Source of the DNA: Marinagarivorans algicola
GTDB taxonomy: Bacteria > Pseudomonadota > Gammaproteobacteria > Pseudomonadales > Cellvibrionaceae
Direction of reading: 5' to 3'
Length of the DNA stretch: 64,000 nucleotides
NCBI RefSeq assembly: GCF_001292705.1
Contig: NZ_LGAK01000007.1
Location: 62,001-126,000, forward strand
Shown here: positions 17,880 through 27,637 of the stretch, piece by piece
Numbering within the stretch: the first letter of the stretch is position 1
Layout of the letters: each line of letters opens with the position of its first letter
Position numbers and translations under genes: made by a program
The notes under the pieces: generated by a model
The model's database searches: none
What the model saw: only the letters and a program-made list of their open reading frames with translations
Told to the model about the DNA's origin: nothing

Positions 17880-19319
17880 TTATTTACTCTTCATTGATAA
17901 GAAAAATTCATCGTTTGTGTTGTGAGCCTTAATTTTATCGGTAAGGAACTCTGTTGCTGAGATGTCTTCCATGTCATTCAGGATCTTGCGTAAAATCCAC
18001 ATGCGCGATAGCTCTGCCTCTGTCATCAGCAGATCTTCGCGGCGAGTGCCGGAGCGGCGAATATTGATGGCAGGGTAAATGCGTTTTTCAGCCATTTTTC
18101 GGTCTAAATGCAGCTCCATGTTACCTGTACCTTTAAACTCTTCATAAATCACTTCATCCATTTTGGAGCCAGTATCGACGAGAGTCGTGGCAACAATGGA
18201 TAAGCTACCGCCTTCTTCTATGTTTCGCGCCGCACCAAAAAACCGTTTAGGACGCTCAAGCGCGTGAGCGTCTATACCACCGGTTAATACTTTGCCTGAA
18301 GAGGGGATCACCGTATTATAGGCACGTGCAAGGCGTGTGATGGAGTCGAGTAGAATGACAACATCTTTTTTGTGTTCTACTAAGCGCTTAGCGCGCTCGA
18401 TAACCATCTCAGCGACTTGTACATGGCGAGCTGGTGGTTCATCGAATGTAGAGGCGACGACTTCGCCGCGTACAGAGCGCTGCATTTCAGTAACTTCTTC
18501 TGGGCGCTCATCGATGAGTAGAACAATGAGGTGGCATTCGGGGTTGTTACGTGTAATGGCTTGCGCAATATTTTGCATCATGATTGTTTTACCCGCCTTA
18601 GGCGGGGCAACAATTAACCCACGCTGGCCTTTGCCTATGGGGGATACTAAGTCAATGATACGGCCGGTTAAATCTTCGGTTGAGCCGTTACCGACTTCAA
18701 GGACTAAGCGATCTTGTGGAAAGAGTGGTGTAAGGTTTTCGAAGAGGATTTTGTTGCGAGAGCTTTCGGGCTTGTCAAAGTTAATGTCGTTGACTTTGAG
18801 TAAGGCAAAGTAGCGTTCGCCATCTTTTGGTGGTCTGATTTTACCTGAAATGGTATCGCCGGTACGCAGGTTAAAGCGGCGGATTTGGCTTGGCGATACA
18901 TAAATATCGTCGGGGCCTGCAAGGTAGGAGGAATCTGCCGAGCGTAAAAAGCCAAATCCATCTTGTAATATTTCGAGTACACCGTCACCGTAAATGTCTT
19001 CGCCGCTTTTAGCGTGCTTTTTTAATAAATTAAAGATGACATCCTGCTTGCGTGAGCGGGCAAGGCTCTCCATACCCAGCTGATTCGCCATCTCAATGAG
19101 CTCTTCGATAGGCTTCATCTTGAGGTCAGTCAGACTCATCTGTGCGCCTGGCGTGCTTTTTTTAGCGTGATTATTTTGTTTGTTTCGGTTTTGATGTTGG
19201 CGGCGCTGTGGTTTGGCAGGCGGCTCACTCGGCTCGGACTGCTTATTGTCGGCAGTTGCCGCAGCTTTTGGTGAGGTTTCGGTTTTTTCGGAAGAGGGCG
19301 TGTTGCAAGATTGCGGCAT
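17880..19319 (-). CDS. rho: Transcription termination factor Rho with N-terminal extension
   Basis: Hexameric RNA-dependent ATPase helicase that terminates transcription. The Rho core is nearly canonical: [51 protein letters not shown], Walker [22 protein letters not shown] and [11 protein letters not shown]. Length is 479 residues against about 419 in E. coli because of a 60-residue polar N-terminal segment rich in Gln, Asn, Lys, Ser and Pro. If translation starts at the internal ATG at 19139 (MSLTDLK), the protein has normal length. Neither start has a strong ribosome-binding site. Downstream of trxA in the same direction. Confidence 0.95.
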   Translation of the reverse strand: MPQSCNTPSSEKTETSPKAAATADNKQSEPSEPPAKPQRRQHQNRNKQNNHAKKSTPGAQMSLTDLKMKPIEELIEMANQLGMESLARSRKQDVIFNLLKKHAKSGEDIYGDGVLEILQDGFGFLRSADSSYLAGPDDIYVSPSQIRRFNLRTGDTISGKIRPPKDGERYFALLKVNDINFDKPESSRNKILFENLTPLFPQDRLVLEVGNGSTEDLTGRIIDLVSPIGKGQRGLIVAPPKAGKTIMMQNIAQAITRNNPECHLIVLLIDERPEEVTEMQRSVRGEVVASTFDEPPARHVQVAEMVIERAKRLVEHKKDVVILLDSITRLARAYNTVIPSSGKVLTGGIDAHALERPKRFFGAARNIEEGGSLSIVATTLVDTGSKMDEVIYEEFKGTGNMELHLDRKMAEKRIYPAINIRRSGTRREDLLMTEAELSRMWILRKILNDMEDISATEFLTDKIKAHNTNDEFFLSMKSK

Positions 19320-19627
19320 GATTATTTGATTTTTTCTTGAGGTTTGCTGTTGTCTTAAACATAGAGCGATTAAGCCAGCAGGGCAAACGTAGGGTTAATA
19401 AAGGAGTGATTGATAATACTTCAGGCTATCGTGCTGATATAATCTTGTGTTGGATTGACTTCAGAAGGTAACGACAGGCCGTGACACCGGCGGTGTGATG
19501 AGATAGGAGTTACTTCATTTATCCCAGTTGTGCCTCAGTATAGCGGTTAATTGACCGAGGTGCAAAAAAAAGCAAGATATGAGGGGTGCGAGAAACGAGG
19601 GCTTGCGATTAAGCCCTCGTTGCAGCG
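19320..19627 (-). other. Intergenic region trxA-rho, likely rho leader
   Basis: 308 bp without a gene. It contains a hairpin just after trxA (separate entry) and the likely rho promoter and leader. In E. coli rho is autoregulated through its leader; nothing here proves the same. No leader peptide is convincing. Confidence 0.4.
19594..19621 (-). terminator. Strong hairpin after trxA, possible terminator
   Basis: An 11-bp perfect stem, AACGAGGGCTT/AAGCCCTCGTT, with loop GCGATT, 7 bp after the trxA stop. On the minus strand the U-rich stretch is about 20 bases further on, so it is not a textbook intrinsic terminator. It may attenuate or stabilise the trxA transcript. Confidence 0.45.
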
Positions 19628-19954
19628 TTAAAGCACTGAGTCAATAAAAGCTTTAAGCTGGACTTTTGATAAGGCGCCTACTTTAGTGCTTTCGGCATTC
19701 CCGTTTTTAAATATAGTGAGTGTTGGAATGCCACGAATACCTAGTTTAGCCGAGGTTTCTTTATTGGCATCAACATCCATTTTGCAGATTTTAATTTGGT
19801 TGCCATATTCGACGGCAAGCTCTTCAAGCACGGGGGCGATCATTTTACATGGACCGCACCAAGGTGCCCAAAAATCGACCAATACGGGGCCTTCGGCTTG
19901 TTTGACTTCTTCGTCAAAGCTGGCATCGCTTATTACTACGATTGCATCGCTCAT
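19628..19954 (-). CDS. trxA: Thioredoxin TrxA
   Basis: Cytoplasmic disulfide reductase of 108 residues with active site WAPWCGPCKM, the following LEELAVEYG, and the cis-Pro loop GIRGIPTLTIFKNG. The ATG has a strong GGAGAG site. It lies upstream of rho in the same orientation, as in E. coli and Pseudomonas. Confidence 0.96.
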   Translation of the reverse strand: MSDAIVVISDASFDEEVKQAEGPVLVDFWAPWCGPCKMIAPVLEELAVEYGNQIKICKMDVDANKETSAKLGIRGIPTLTIFKNGNAESTKVGALSKVQLKAFIDSVL

Positions 19955-20173
19955 AATCTTCTCTCCAGAGACGTATTAACTTGGTTATGGCCAATCATAA
20001 GGAGTGTAAGCAAGGCTTACAAGCTTAAAATGGTCAAGGCTATTATCTAATTAAATCTAATGTAAAAAAATTGCTAAAACAAAGCTCTTTGTTCAGTTGC
20101 AGCTTAGAGGTAAAGCCTATTTGAGCTAGTGGGTAAAAATTTTTCTTACGACACACTATCTGGGGGTACTTTT

Positions 20174-22294
20174 TTATTTTCCAAGGCCTGATAACTGGCT
20201 TAGTAGCTGTGTTTGCGCTGATTCAGCACCTGCTTTTTGTTCTAGTAAGTAGGTGCCATTTTGTTGGAGTTGCCAGCGTTGCACACTATCATTCACATAG
20301 AGCATCAATTCATTGTAAACACGGTCGGCCATACTATTATCTTCGATAGGGAAGCAAGTCTCGACGCGTCGATTGAGGTTGCGCTCCATTAAGTCGGCAC
20401 TGGCGCAGTAAACCCGTGTTTCGGCATTGGCAAAATAATAAACACGTGTATGTTCCAAAAAGCGGCCAATGATCGAAAAAACGCGAATGTTATCACTTAC
20501 GCCGACTATACCGGTGCGTAGCGCGCACATTCCTCGAATGATTAAATCGATGGTTACACCCGCCTGCGAAGCTCTATAGAGAGCTTGAATCACCTTCGGT
20601 TCCGTTAGGCCATTACATTTTAGAATAATATGTCCGGCTTTACCTTCTTCTGCGGCTTTGGCCTCGCCTTCAATCATTTTGATCAGTTGACGTTTTAGGG
20701 TGAAAGGTGCATAAATAATTTTACTCATGCGCTCGGTTTTACCCATGCCGGTTAGTTGTTGAAATACCTTATGCACATCTTCGCACAAGTTGGGCTCAGC
20801 ACTGAGGTACGAGTAATCTGTATACAGGCGAGCATTGCCGCTGTGGTAGTTACCGGTGCCTAAGTGGCAGTAGCGTTTCAGTTCGCCATTCTCACGGCGT
20901 ACGATGAGTATCATTTTAGCGTGAGTTTTGTAGTCAACGACCCCATAAACAACAACGGCACCGGCTTCTTGTAGGCGGCTGGCAAGTTCTAGATTTTCTT
21001 CTTCATCAAAACGGGCACGTAGCTCTACAATAACCGTAACTTCTTTGCCGTTACGGGCTGCCTCTAGTAGTGCGTGCACAACCGGTGAGTCATTACCTGT
21101 GCGGTAAAGTGTTTGTTTAATGGCGGCGACAGCGGGGTCTTTTGCGGCTTGTCTAAGTAGCTGCACAACGGGTGAAAAAGATTGAAACGGGTGGAGTAGT
21201 AAAAAACTACGCTTACTAATCGCATCAAATATATTGTCTTTACGGGTTAGTCCTTTGGGTATCTTGGGAGTGAAAGGGGGGAAGAGCAGGTCGGCGCGAC
21301 CGATCATGCTTGGCAAGCGCATAAGTCGCTTGAGATTAACCGGCCCATTGACTCGATAAAGACTTTCTTCAGTAAGCCCGACCTCCTTTAATAAAATATG
21401 TGTCAAGTGCTCAGGGCAATTATCGGCCACTTCTAGCCTAACAGCCGTGCCAAATCGACGTGAGTGCAGCTCGCCTTTTAGGGTGATCGCTAAATCTGCA
21501 ACGCCTTCAACGTCGACATCGAGATCGGCGTTGCGAGTGATTCTAAATTGATAGCACCCATTGACTTTCATACCGGGAAAGAGCTTTTCTGTGTGCGCAT
21601 GGATCATAGAAGATAAAAAAACAAAGCTATGGCCGGGCTCACTAATGTCACTTGGTAGTGACACCATGCGAGGTAATGAACGTGGTGCAGGCACAATCGC
21701 TAAACCTAAATCACGACCAAATGCATCTTTACCTTCTAAATCAACAATAAAATTTAGGCTTTTATTGACGAGCCGCGGAAACGGATGAGCAGGGTCTAGG
21801 CCGATAGGACTGACGAGTGGTAAAACGTCAGTAGTGACGTAGTTTTCTATCCACCACTCTTGCTGTTCAGTCCAGTGACTTCGACGTAAAAATCGAATGC
21901 CTTCGTCTTCGAGTTTGGGTATTAATACATCATTTAATATGCGGTACTGTTCATCGACCATTTGATGTACTGTGTGGCTAATTTGGCTGAGTACATCTTT
22001 AGTGTGCATGCCGTCAGGTCCTACAACTTCACGCTCAAATAAAATACGTTGCATTAAACCTGCGACACGTATTTCAAAAAACTCATCCATATTAGAGGCT
22101 GAAATCAACAGGTATTTCAGGCGTTCAAGTAGCGGGTGTGACTCATCGAGTGCCTGAGCTAAAACGCGTTGATTAAAACCTAGATTGCTGAGTTCGCGGT
22201 TAATAAAAAAAGCGTGCTGATCTAAAGCGATATGAGTATTCGAAGTGGCGCTGGTGTCTTCTTTGTCTTGGGTGTCTAATGCATCGTTTAACAT
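20174..22294 (-). CDS. ppk1: Polyphosphate kinase 1
   Basis: Reversible polymerisation of the ATP gamma-phosphate into polyphosphate. The 706-residue protein has the N-terminal domain (FFINRELSNLGFNQRV, ISASNMDEFFEIRVAGL), FHPFQSF-like LLHPFQSFSPV, KQTLYRTGND, and the phospho-histidine region YKTHAKM. It also has HLGTGNYH and the C-terminal YCASADLMERNLNRRVE. These give a complete active site. The exopolyphosphatase gene ppx, often adjacent, is absent here. A perfect inverted repeat lies upstream (22388-22422). Confidence 0.95.
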   Translation of the reverse strand: MLNDALDTQDKEDTSATSNTHIALDQHAFFINRELSNLGFNQRVLAQALDESHPLLERLKYLLISASNMDEFFEIRVAGLMQRILFEREVVGPDGMHTKDVLSQISHTVHQMVDEQYRILNDVLIPKLEDEGIRFLRRSHWTEQQEWWIENYVTTDVLPLVSPIGLDPAHPFPRLVNKSLNFIVDLEGKDAFGRDLGLAIVPAPRSLPRMVSLPSDISEPGHSFVFLSSMIHAHTEKLFPGMKVNGCYQFRITRNADLDVDVEGVADLAITLKGELHSRRFGTAVRLEVADNCPEHLTHILLKEVGLTEESLYRVNGPVNLKRLMRLPSMIGRADLLFPPFTPKIPKGLTRKDNIFDAISKRSFLLLHPFQSFSPVVQLLRQAAKDPAVAAIKQTLYRTGNDSPVVHALLEAARNGKEVTVIVELRARFDEEENLELASRLQEAGAVVVYGVVDYKTHAKMILIVRRENGELKRYCHLGTGNYHSGNARLYTDYSYLSAEPNLCEDVHKVFQQLTGMGKTERMSKIIYAPFTLKRQLIKMIEGEAKAAEEGKAGHIILKCNGLTEPKVIQALYRASQAGVTIDLIIRGMCALRTGIVGVSDNIRVFSIIGRFLEHTRVYYFANAETRVYCASADLMERNLNRRVETCFPIEDNSMADRVYNELMLYVNDSVQRWQLQQNGTYLLEQKAGAESAQTQLLSQLSGLGK

Positions 22295-22387
22295 AGGATT
22301 ATCTTCGTCGGCAAAATATTTATGCGTAATTAATTCATAGGGGGTTACAGTCTATAAGAGGTAATATTACATGACTTTACACGATGT

Positions 22388-22422
22388 ATTGACACTCATT
22401 AGCTGTGTTAATGAGTGTCAAT
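22388..22422. promoter_or_regulatory. Perfect 14-bp inverted repeat upstream of ppk1
   Basis: ATTGACACTCATTA, loop GCTGTGT, TAATGAGTGTCAAT. It lies 94 bp upstream of the ppk1 start and 63 bp after the kinase gene stop. There is no U-tract on either side, so it may be an operator or an RNA hairpin and not a classic terminator. Confidence 0.6.
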
Positions 22423-22484
22423 ACCACCATAGTGTCGAGCCATTCATGAAATGACGGTGTCACTTTCAGCGGGTTAATGACTGT

Positions 22485-24872
22485 TTAAGGGGTGTTGGAG
22501 TAATTATAAGGGGAGGGCTGTGATGCTTTTGTTACATTAGGCGCCAAGGTCAGTTGAGCGAGAGTGGTTTGTAGTTGATGAAGAGTTATGGGTTTGCTCA
22601 GGTAAAGGTCCATACCGCTATCAAAGACACGCTGTCGATGCTCAGCTTCTGTATGTGCTGTTAGTGCAATAATGGTGTGTGGGTGGACCTGCTGTATTTG
22701 TTCCCACTCTCGAATTAGGCTGGTGGCTTCAAAACCATCCATGACGGGCATTTCGCAGTCCATAAAAATGATATTAAAGGCGGCTGTGCTTTGGGTGAGC
22801 GTTTCTACAGCCAGTTGCCCGTTGTTGCAAAGTACGCATTCAATACCTAATTTGCGGAGCATACCCTCAATGACCATTTGGTTAACTGGATTGTCTTCGG
22901 CTACAAGCGCATGCAAGTGTGGTAGGCGTTTAATTTGCGCTAAAGGGTGTACTTGTGCGTTTTTTGGCTGAGAATTTTGATGAAATAGAGACTCGATGCT
23001 GGCATTGTTGAGTGGGTTGGGGAGGTTTATTATGCGGTGAGGTAAGGTGCTATCTTGGGGGGCTCTTTGGGTCTTGAGGCCTGCTGTATGCGCCTCAGCA
23101 GAATCCTCAACGCGACCTAAAATGTAAATGACAACCTCTTTGGGGAGAGTGATTTTTTGACTGAGAAAGGTTTCATATTGGGCCGCATCTATTATTAGAT
23201 ATTGCTGCGTATCCCAGCGCAGACTATGCAAATTATCAAAGCTGTCGATAATTTTTGTATGACAAACCTGCTGACATAATTGAGTGAGGGGTTGAGATTG
23301 ACTGAGTAACACCACCGTATGCGAGAGGGGTGCGCGGGCAGGTTGCGACTGATTGGCGTCGGATAGTAATTGAGCAGTAAACCAAAAGCACGCCCCTTGG
23401 CCTGGAGGACTCTGTACACCAATTTCACCGCCCATTAAAGCCGCCAGCTGTTTTGAAATGGTGAGCCCTAAGCCCGTGCCGCCATAGCGGCGTGTTGTGG
23501 TGGAGTCGGCTTGGCTAAATGCTTCAAAAAGACGAGAGGCAACCTCAGGCTTAATACCAATGCCGGTATCCCGAACACTAAAGCGCAATGTGAGCTGGTC
23601 GTTGTGCTTGCGTAGGCATTCAATCGTGATATCAACACTGCCTCGTTCAGTAAACTTGCAAGCATTACCAATCAGGTTAACCAGTATTTGGCGTAGGCGT
23701 GTAGAGTCACCAATAAGTGATGTTTTTACCTCATTTTTGATACAGCTAAAAAAGTGAATGTTGGGGTATTTGCCTGAAGCGTGAAAGAGCGATAAGCAAT
23801 CGTTCACCAGTTGCGTCAACTCAAAGGGATGCTCTTCAAGTTGCATTTTGCCAGCTTCAATTTTTGAATAGTCGAGAATGTCATTAATAATCTCTAGCAG
23901 TGACTCACCAGAGCGGCCAATAATGTCCAATTGTTCGCGCTGTTCGTGACTCAAAGCGGTTTCCCTGAGGAGCTCAACCATTCCAATAATGCCATTCATG
24001 GGGGTGCGTATTTCATGGCTCATAGTGGCAATAAATTGACTCTTAGCACGGTTAGCTGCTTCTGCGGTGTATTGTTGTTTACGCGAGAGGAGTTTTTCTT
24101 CTTTTTCCATCATTAATGCAAGCTCAATGGCTTGACGTTGTTCCAGCTCTTTGATGATGGAGCGGCGCATGTATTCGAGGGCTTGACAAACTTCGCTCAG
24201 TTCATCGCGAGAGCGCATTTGCTGAGTTCTAAATAAAGGATTTTGGATTTTATCGAGGTTCATATTGCGGGCGTGACGGGCGATTAACTCTAAGGGTTGT
24301 ACCAATTGTTGGCCCACAAGCCAATACAGCGTAGCGGCAATTGCAATAACGCTAAATAGCTCAAGTAATAGGTTGTGTTTGAAATTGCGCCAAAGCGTTT
24401 TAAATAAAGCATTTGCTGAATAGTACACAAATACCTTGAAGCGCTGCGTATGCTGCGCGTGCGTGACATCGATGAAATATGTGCGACTGAGCCTGCGCAG
24501 TGGCGCATGGATTGGGGGATTTTGGCTGGTTAAAGGCTCGGGAAGTAAGGTGTGCTGAGCGTTCAGTGGCGTTGCGTTTTTCGCGGAGAGCGGTGTGATT
24601 TGGATATGTGTAATAGGAGCTTTGAGTGTTAATTGATTGATGATCTGCTGCGCAGCTGCGACATTAGCGTGCTTGATTGCGTGACTTAAGTGTTTAATGT
24701 CTTTGTTAATTAATGTATCGACTTGCTGCTGTAGCTGCTGCTTAAGGTGAGTGTAGTCGGCCATGGTGCGGAAGGCTAAGGTAATTGTAGCCACTGTGAA
24801 GCCCGCTAGTATGACTAATATAGCGAGCTTGCGTGCCAAAGGTTGGTGAGTGTATAGCAAAAGTAATGACAC
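22485..24872 (-). CDS. BarA/GacS-like hybrid sensor histidine kinase
   Basis: Inner-membrane hybrid kinase of 795 residues. Order: N-terminal membrane helix; periplasmic segment of about 130 residues; second helix ([16 protein letters not shown]); HAMP; HisKA with phospho-His in [13 protein letters not shown]; HATPase ([23 protein letters not shown]); a poorly conserved receiver-like stretch; and a true receiver ([28 protein letters not shown]). No Hpt domain follows, so a separate phosphotransfer protein would be needed. It starts at GTG with AAAGG upstream. No cognate response regulator is adjacent. Signal unknown. Confidence 0.88.
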   Translation of the reverse strand: MSLLLLYTHQPLARKLAILVILAGFTVATITLAFRTMADYTHLKQQLQQQVDTLINKDIKHLSHAIKHANVAAAQQIINQLTLKAPITHIQITPLSAKNATPLNAQHTLLPEPLTSQNPPIHAPLRRLSRTYFIDVTHAQHTQRFKVFVYYSANALFKTLWRNFKHNLLLELFSVIAIAATLYWLVGQQLVQPLELIARHARNMNLDKIQNPLFRTQQMRSRDELSEVCQALEYMRRSIIKELEQRQAIELALMMEKEEKLLSRKQQYTAEAANRAKSQFIATMSHEIRTPMNGIIGMVELLRETALSHEQREQLDIIGRSGESLLEIINDILDYSKIEAGKMQLEEHPFELTQLVNDCLSLFHASGKYPNIHFFSCIKNEVKTSLIGDSTRLRQILVNLIGNACKFTERGSVDITIECLRKHNDQLTLRFSVRDTGIGIKPEVASRLFEAFSQADSTTTRRYGGTGLGLTISKQLAALMGGEIGVQSPPGQGACFWFTAQLLSDANQSQPARAPLSHTVVLLSQSQPLTQLCQQVCHTKIIDSFDNLHSLRWDTQQYLIIDAAQYETFLSQKITLPKEVVIYILGRVEDSAEAHTAGLKTQRAPQDSTLPHRIINLPNPLNNASIESLFHQNSQPKNAQVHPLAQIKRLPHLHALVAEDNPVNQMVIEGMLRKLGIECVLCNNGQLAVETLTQSTAAFNIIFMDCEMPVMDGFEATSLIREWEQIQQVHPHTIIALTAHTEAEHRQRVFDSGMDLYLSKPITLHQLQTTLAQLTLAPNVTKASQPSPYNYSNTP

Positions 24873-24951
24873 TGTGTAGGCCTTTTTGAGTGGTGTAGGG
24901 CACCGAAACTATCTGATGGGCAGGCTTTATTGAGTGTAGTTAATGATTGAT

Positions 24952-26193
24952 TTAGAGGTGTGTTTTATCGCTTGCGATGTGGTTATACGCGCTATTTTCA
25001 GGCGAGTTGTTTGAAGTTTTAGCAGGTAAGCAGGATTGATCGAATGCGCTAAGTACGGTATTTAAAAACCGAAACCCCAGTGCTGTGGTGCGTATAAATT
25101 GGGGGGTATGCAGAATCAGCCCTTGTTGGCTCAACGCATGTAAAATAGGTTGAATAGTGGTGAGTGGTAGGCCTGTCATCGCTTGAAATAACGGCGTCTC
25201 AAAACCTTGAGGTTGCCTTAGTGCGTTCATCATGAACTCTAAGGGTAAGCGATCTGGTGTTATAGGGCTGATACCTATTGCATGATGTTTGTTAGCGAGG
25301 TAATCCGCAGGAAGTCGTGTTTTACGATGACGTGTTATTTGGCCTGTCGCATGAGTGAGTTTACTGTGTGCGCCCGCGCCAATACCGAGATAATCACCAA
25401 AATGCCAATAGTTAAGGTTGTGTTTGGCTTGCTTACCAGGCTGACAGTATGCTGAGACTTCATATTGCAAAAAATTATGGTGCGCTAAAAGGGCTTCGCC
25501 GGCATCTTGTATATCGGCTAAAGCATCATCGTTAGGTAGTGCAGGAGGGGCATTGTAAAATACGGTGTTGGGCTCGACTGTTAGCTGATACCAAGAAATA
25601 TGCTCGGGCTCTAGAGCAATCGCTTGACGGATATCGGAGGTTGCTTGTAAGGGTGTTTGGTTGGGTAGGCCATGCATGAGATCAAGGTTAATGTTGTCGA
25701 TGCCTGCTTGTCTCGCCAGCTTAAAGGCATTGAATGCTTCGGCACTCGAGTGTATGCGCCCTAGTGTGTGTAAGTGCTCATCATTAAAGCTTTGCACGCC
25801 GAGCGATAAACGGTTGATGCCGGCGTGTTTAAGGGCGCCAAAGTGGGTGTATTCGGCGGTGCCAGGGTTGGCCTCTAGCGTGATTTCAATATGATTGGCA
25901 AACCCTAAAATGTTTTTCGCTGCGTCAATAATATCGCCTATTGCTTGTGCACTAAATAGGCTCGGTGTACCGCCTCCAAAAAAAATAGAGTGTAGGGGCC
26001 TATGGGTGACGGTATGAGTTTGAACCTCTAATGTTAAATCAGCGATGAGTGCTTGAACGTATTGTGTCTCAGGTAATGATTGCTCGCTGGTGTGAGAATT
26101 AAAGTCACAGTAAGGGCACTTGCGAACGCACCAAGGGATATGAACATAGAGGCTCAAGGGGGGTAAAGGAGCGGTGTTGGTTGATGTTGGCAC
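24952..26193 (-). CDS. hemW: HemW, radical SAM haem chaperone
   Basis: Radical SAM protein with CxxxCxxC cluster motif in PWCVRKCPYCDFNSH, FFGGGTPSLFS, TLEANPGT, RLSLGVQSF and LDLMHGLPNQT. The CPYCDFNSH form and 413-residue length match HemW, a haem-inserting chaperone once called an oxygen-independent coproporphyrinogen oxidase. True HemN has an additional catalytic Cys and is longer. The start is GTG at 26193. It lies between the PilZ gene and the hybrid kinase, all in the same direction. Confidence 0.9.
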   Translation of the reverse strand: MPTSTNTAPLPPLSLYVHIPWCVRKCPYCDFNSHTSEQSLPETQYVQALIADLTLEVQTHTVTHRPLHSIFFGGGTPSLFSAQAIGDIIDAAKNILGFANHIEITLEANPGTAEYTHFGALKHAGINRLSLGVQSFNDEHLHTLGRIHSSAEAFNAFKLARQAGIDNINLDLMHGLPNQTPLQATSDIRQAIALEPEHISWYQLTVEPNTVFYNAPPALPNDDALADIQDAGEALLAHHNFLQYEVSAYCQPGKQAKHNLNYWHFGDYLGIGAGAHSKLTHATGQITRHRKTRLPADYLANKHHAIGISPITPDRLPLEFMMNALRQPQGFETPLFQAMTGLPLTTIQPILHALSQQGLILHTPQFIRTTALGFRFLNTVLSAFDQSCLPAKTSNNSPENSAYNHIASDKTHL

Positions 26194-26302
26194 TAAGATA
26201 ACTCGGCAGTGTTCGTGGAATGATGGTGCGTATCATACGCAAAATACTGCCGTGATAGGAGTTGGCTTGGCCTTCATTGTCGCAATATGACTCGCCAATC
26301 GT

Positions 26303-26665
26303 TTAGTTAGGGCTAAATTTAAGCAGTAGTTGCTGCTCTAACTGCTCCACAAGCTCGCGAGCTTCTGGCGTAATGGTGCTGATTTCTAGTCCCACCTCAT
26401 TAAAGGAGGGGTTAATACTTTTGGCTGCGCGTCGTACAACCGCTGAGCACTCTATAAAATGATCGCTGCCAAAGTTCTCAGGAAGCTCAATTTTCACACG
26501 ATATTGCGCTTCTTCTTGCATTGTAAGCTTGGTTAGTAGTAAAAAGCCACACACGTTAATATCAATAATGTTACCAAGGCTTGTATTGTTGCGACTATCG
26601 AGTACTTTTAGATAGAGCGCGAGATTAGTTCTTTGTAGTAATCGACGTTCATGAATGTCAGGCAT
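26303..26665 (-). CDS. PilZ-domain protein, candidate c-di-GMP receptor
   Basis: A 120-residue single PilZ domain. It has RxxxR at residues 8-12 (RLLQR) and a second motif DINVCG in place of the usual (D/N)xSxxG, so Ser is replaced by Asn. The rest follows the barrel pattern (LTKLTMQEEAQYRVKIELPENF, CSAVVRRA, EVGLEIS). c-di-GMP binding is plausible but weakened by the substitution. Family members act on pili, flagella and exopolysaccharide; the partner here is unknown. Confidence 0.82.
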   Translation of the reverse strand: MPDIHERRLLQRTNLALYLKVLDSRNNTSLGNIIDINVCGFLLLTKLTMQEEAQYRVKIELPENFGSDHFIECSAVVRRAAKSINPSFNEVGLEISTITPEARELVEQLEQQLLLKFSPN

Positions 26666-26885
26666 GGGGTACTCCAGCGTAAGGTAGTTATAAAACTGTA
26701 GTCCACTTTAGGTAGCCTTGCTAATGATGGCCCGCCATTGAAGCGCAAATTGTTTTGGGGCAATCATTGTTGACCTTAAGCTGCTTTGTCGGGCAGTGTT
26801 ACGATGTAGGCGACACGCAGTGTAATCGTTAAGCTCGCACGATATGCTGTCGTTATTACTAATCACAAAATGATAGGGGAAATGT

Positions 26886-27452
26886 ATGACTGTTAATTGT
26901 AGAGGGGCTGCATGGGTGACCACGGCGCTTGCATCTTGTTTGCTGTCTTCGGCCGCTTTTGCCGGCGGTTATATGGGCGTGAGTGTCGGTGAATCTCGGA
27001 TAGAGTTGGGCAAGCCAAGTTTTGATGCCAACTTTGATGCCAAAAAAATAGATCTTAAAGATTCTGATATTGGCATGAAGGTTTTTGGCGGCTATCGCTT
27101 TACCATTATTGCTGTCGAGGCGGCTTATGTTGATTTAGGTAAAATTGAAGGCGCGCAAGGGACCTTTGCTGAGGCGAGTGGTTTTAGTGGCTTTGGTATG
27201 CTGCACTTGCCTCTAGGGCCTGCGAGTGTGTTTGGTAAAGTCGGTGGGTTTATTTGGCAAAATGAGGCTTCCTTAGGGCAGCTAGTCGACGAAGACAATA
27301 AGTTCAACGATGATGGCTATGACTTAGCTTATGGTGTTGGCGTCATGTTTGGCTTGCTCGATATTGACGCTCGCTTGGAGTATGAGTACTTCAATGTGGG
27401 CAAGTTTGAAGATGTCTCGCTGGTGTCTGTGGGTGTGAGTTATACCTTTTAG
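26886..27452 (+). CDS. Small outer-membrane beta-barrel protein
   Basis: A 188-residue secreted protein with signal peptide cut near SSAAFA-GG, then an eight-stranded OmpA-like/Opa-like barrel (GGYMGVSVGESRI, VFGGYRFTIIAVEAAYVDLG, LEYEYFNVG) ending in the aromatic C-terminus VGVSYTF recognised by BAM. The role is unknown; such proteins are structural or adhesive. Single gene with AGGGGA upstream of ATG. Confidence 0.8.
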   Translation: MTVNCRGAAWVTTALASCLLSSAAFAGGYMGVSVGESRIELGKPSFDANFDAKKIDLKDSDIGMKVFGGYRFTIIAVEAAYVDLGKIEGAQGTFAEASGFSGFGMLHLPLGPASVFGKVGGFIWQNEASLGQLVDEDNKFNDDGYDLAYGVGVMFGLLDIDARLEYEYFNVGKFEDVSLVSVGVSYTF

Positions 27453-27483
27453 TCGCTTTTGGTGTGATGTGGTCGACATTTTT

Positions 27484-27509
27484 ATAGAGCAGTGAATGCA
27501 CTGCTCTAT
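27484..27509 (+). terminator. Hairpin after the small barrel gene
   Basis: An 11-bp perfect stem (ATAGAGCAGTG/CACTGCTCTAT) with loop AATG, 31 bp after the stop. No long U-run follows, so termination is uncertain. Confidence 0.45.
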
Positions 27510-27637
27510 GATTCAGTTTACCTCTGTTGTGTCGGAATACACCGTTGTAGATGAATTGACCTGTTGGGTTAATGACTCACTAGCGCCGAATTTTGACCTC
27601 TTTAAGTAGTGACAAATAATAATGATTTAAGGTAGTA

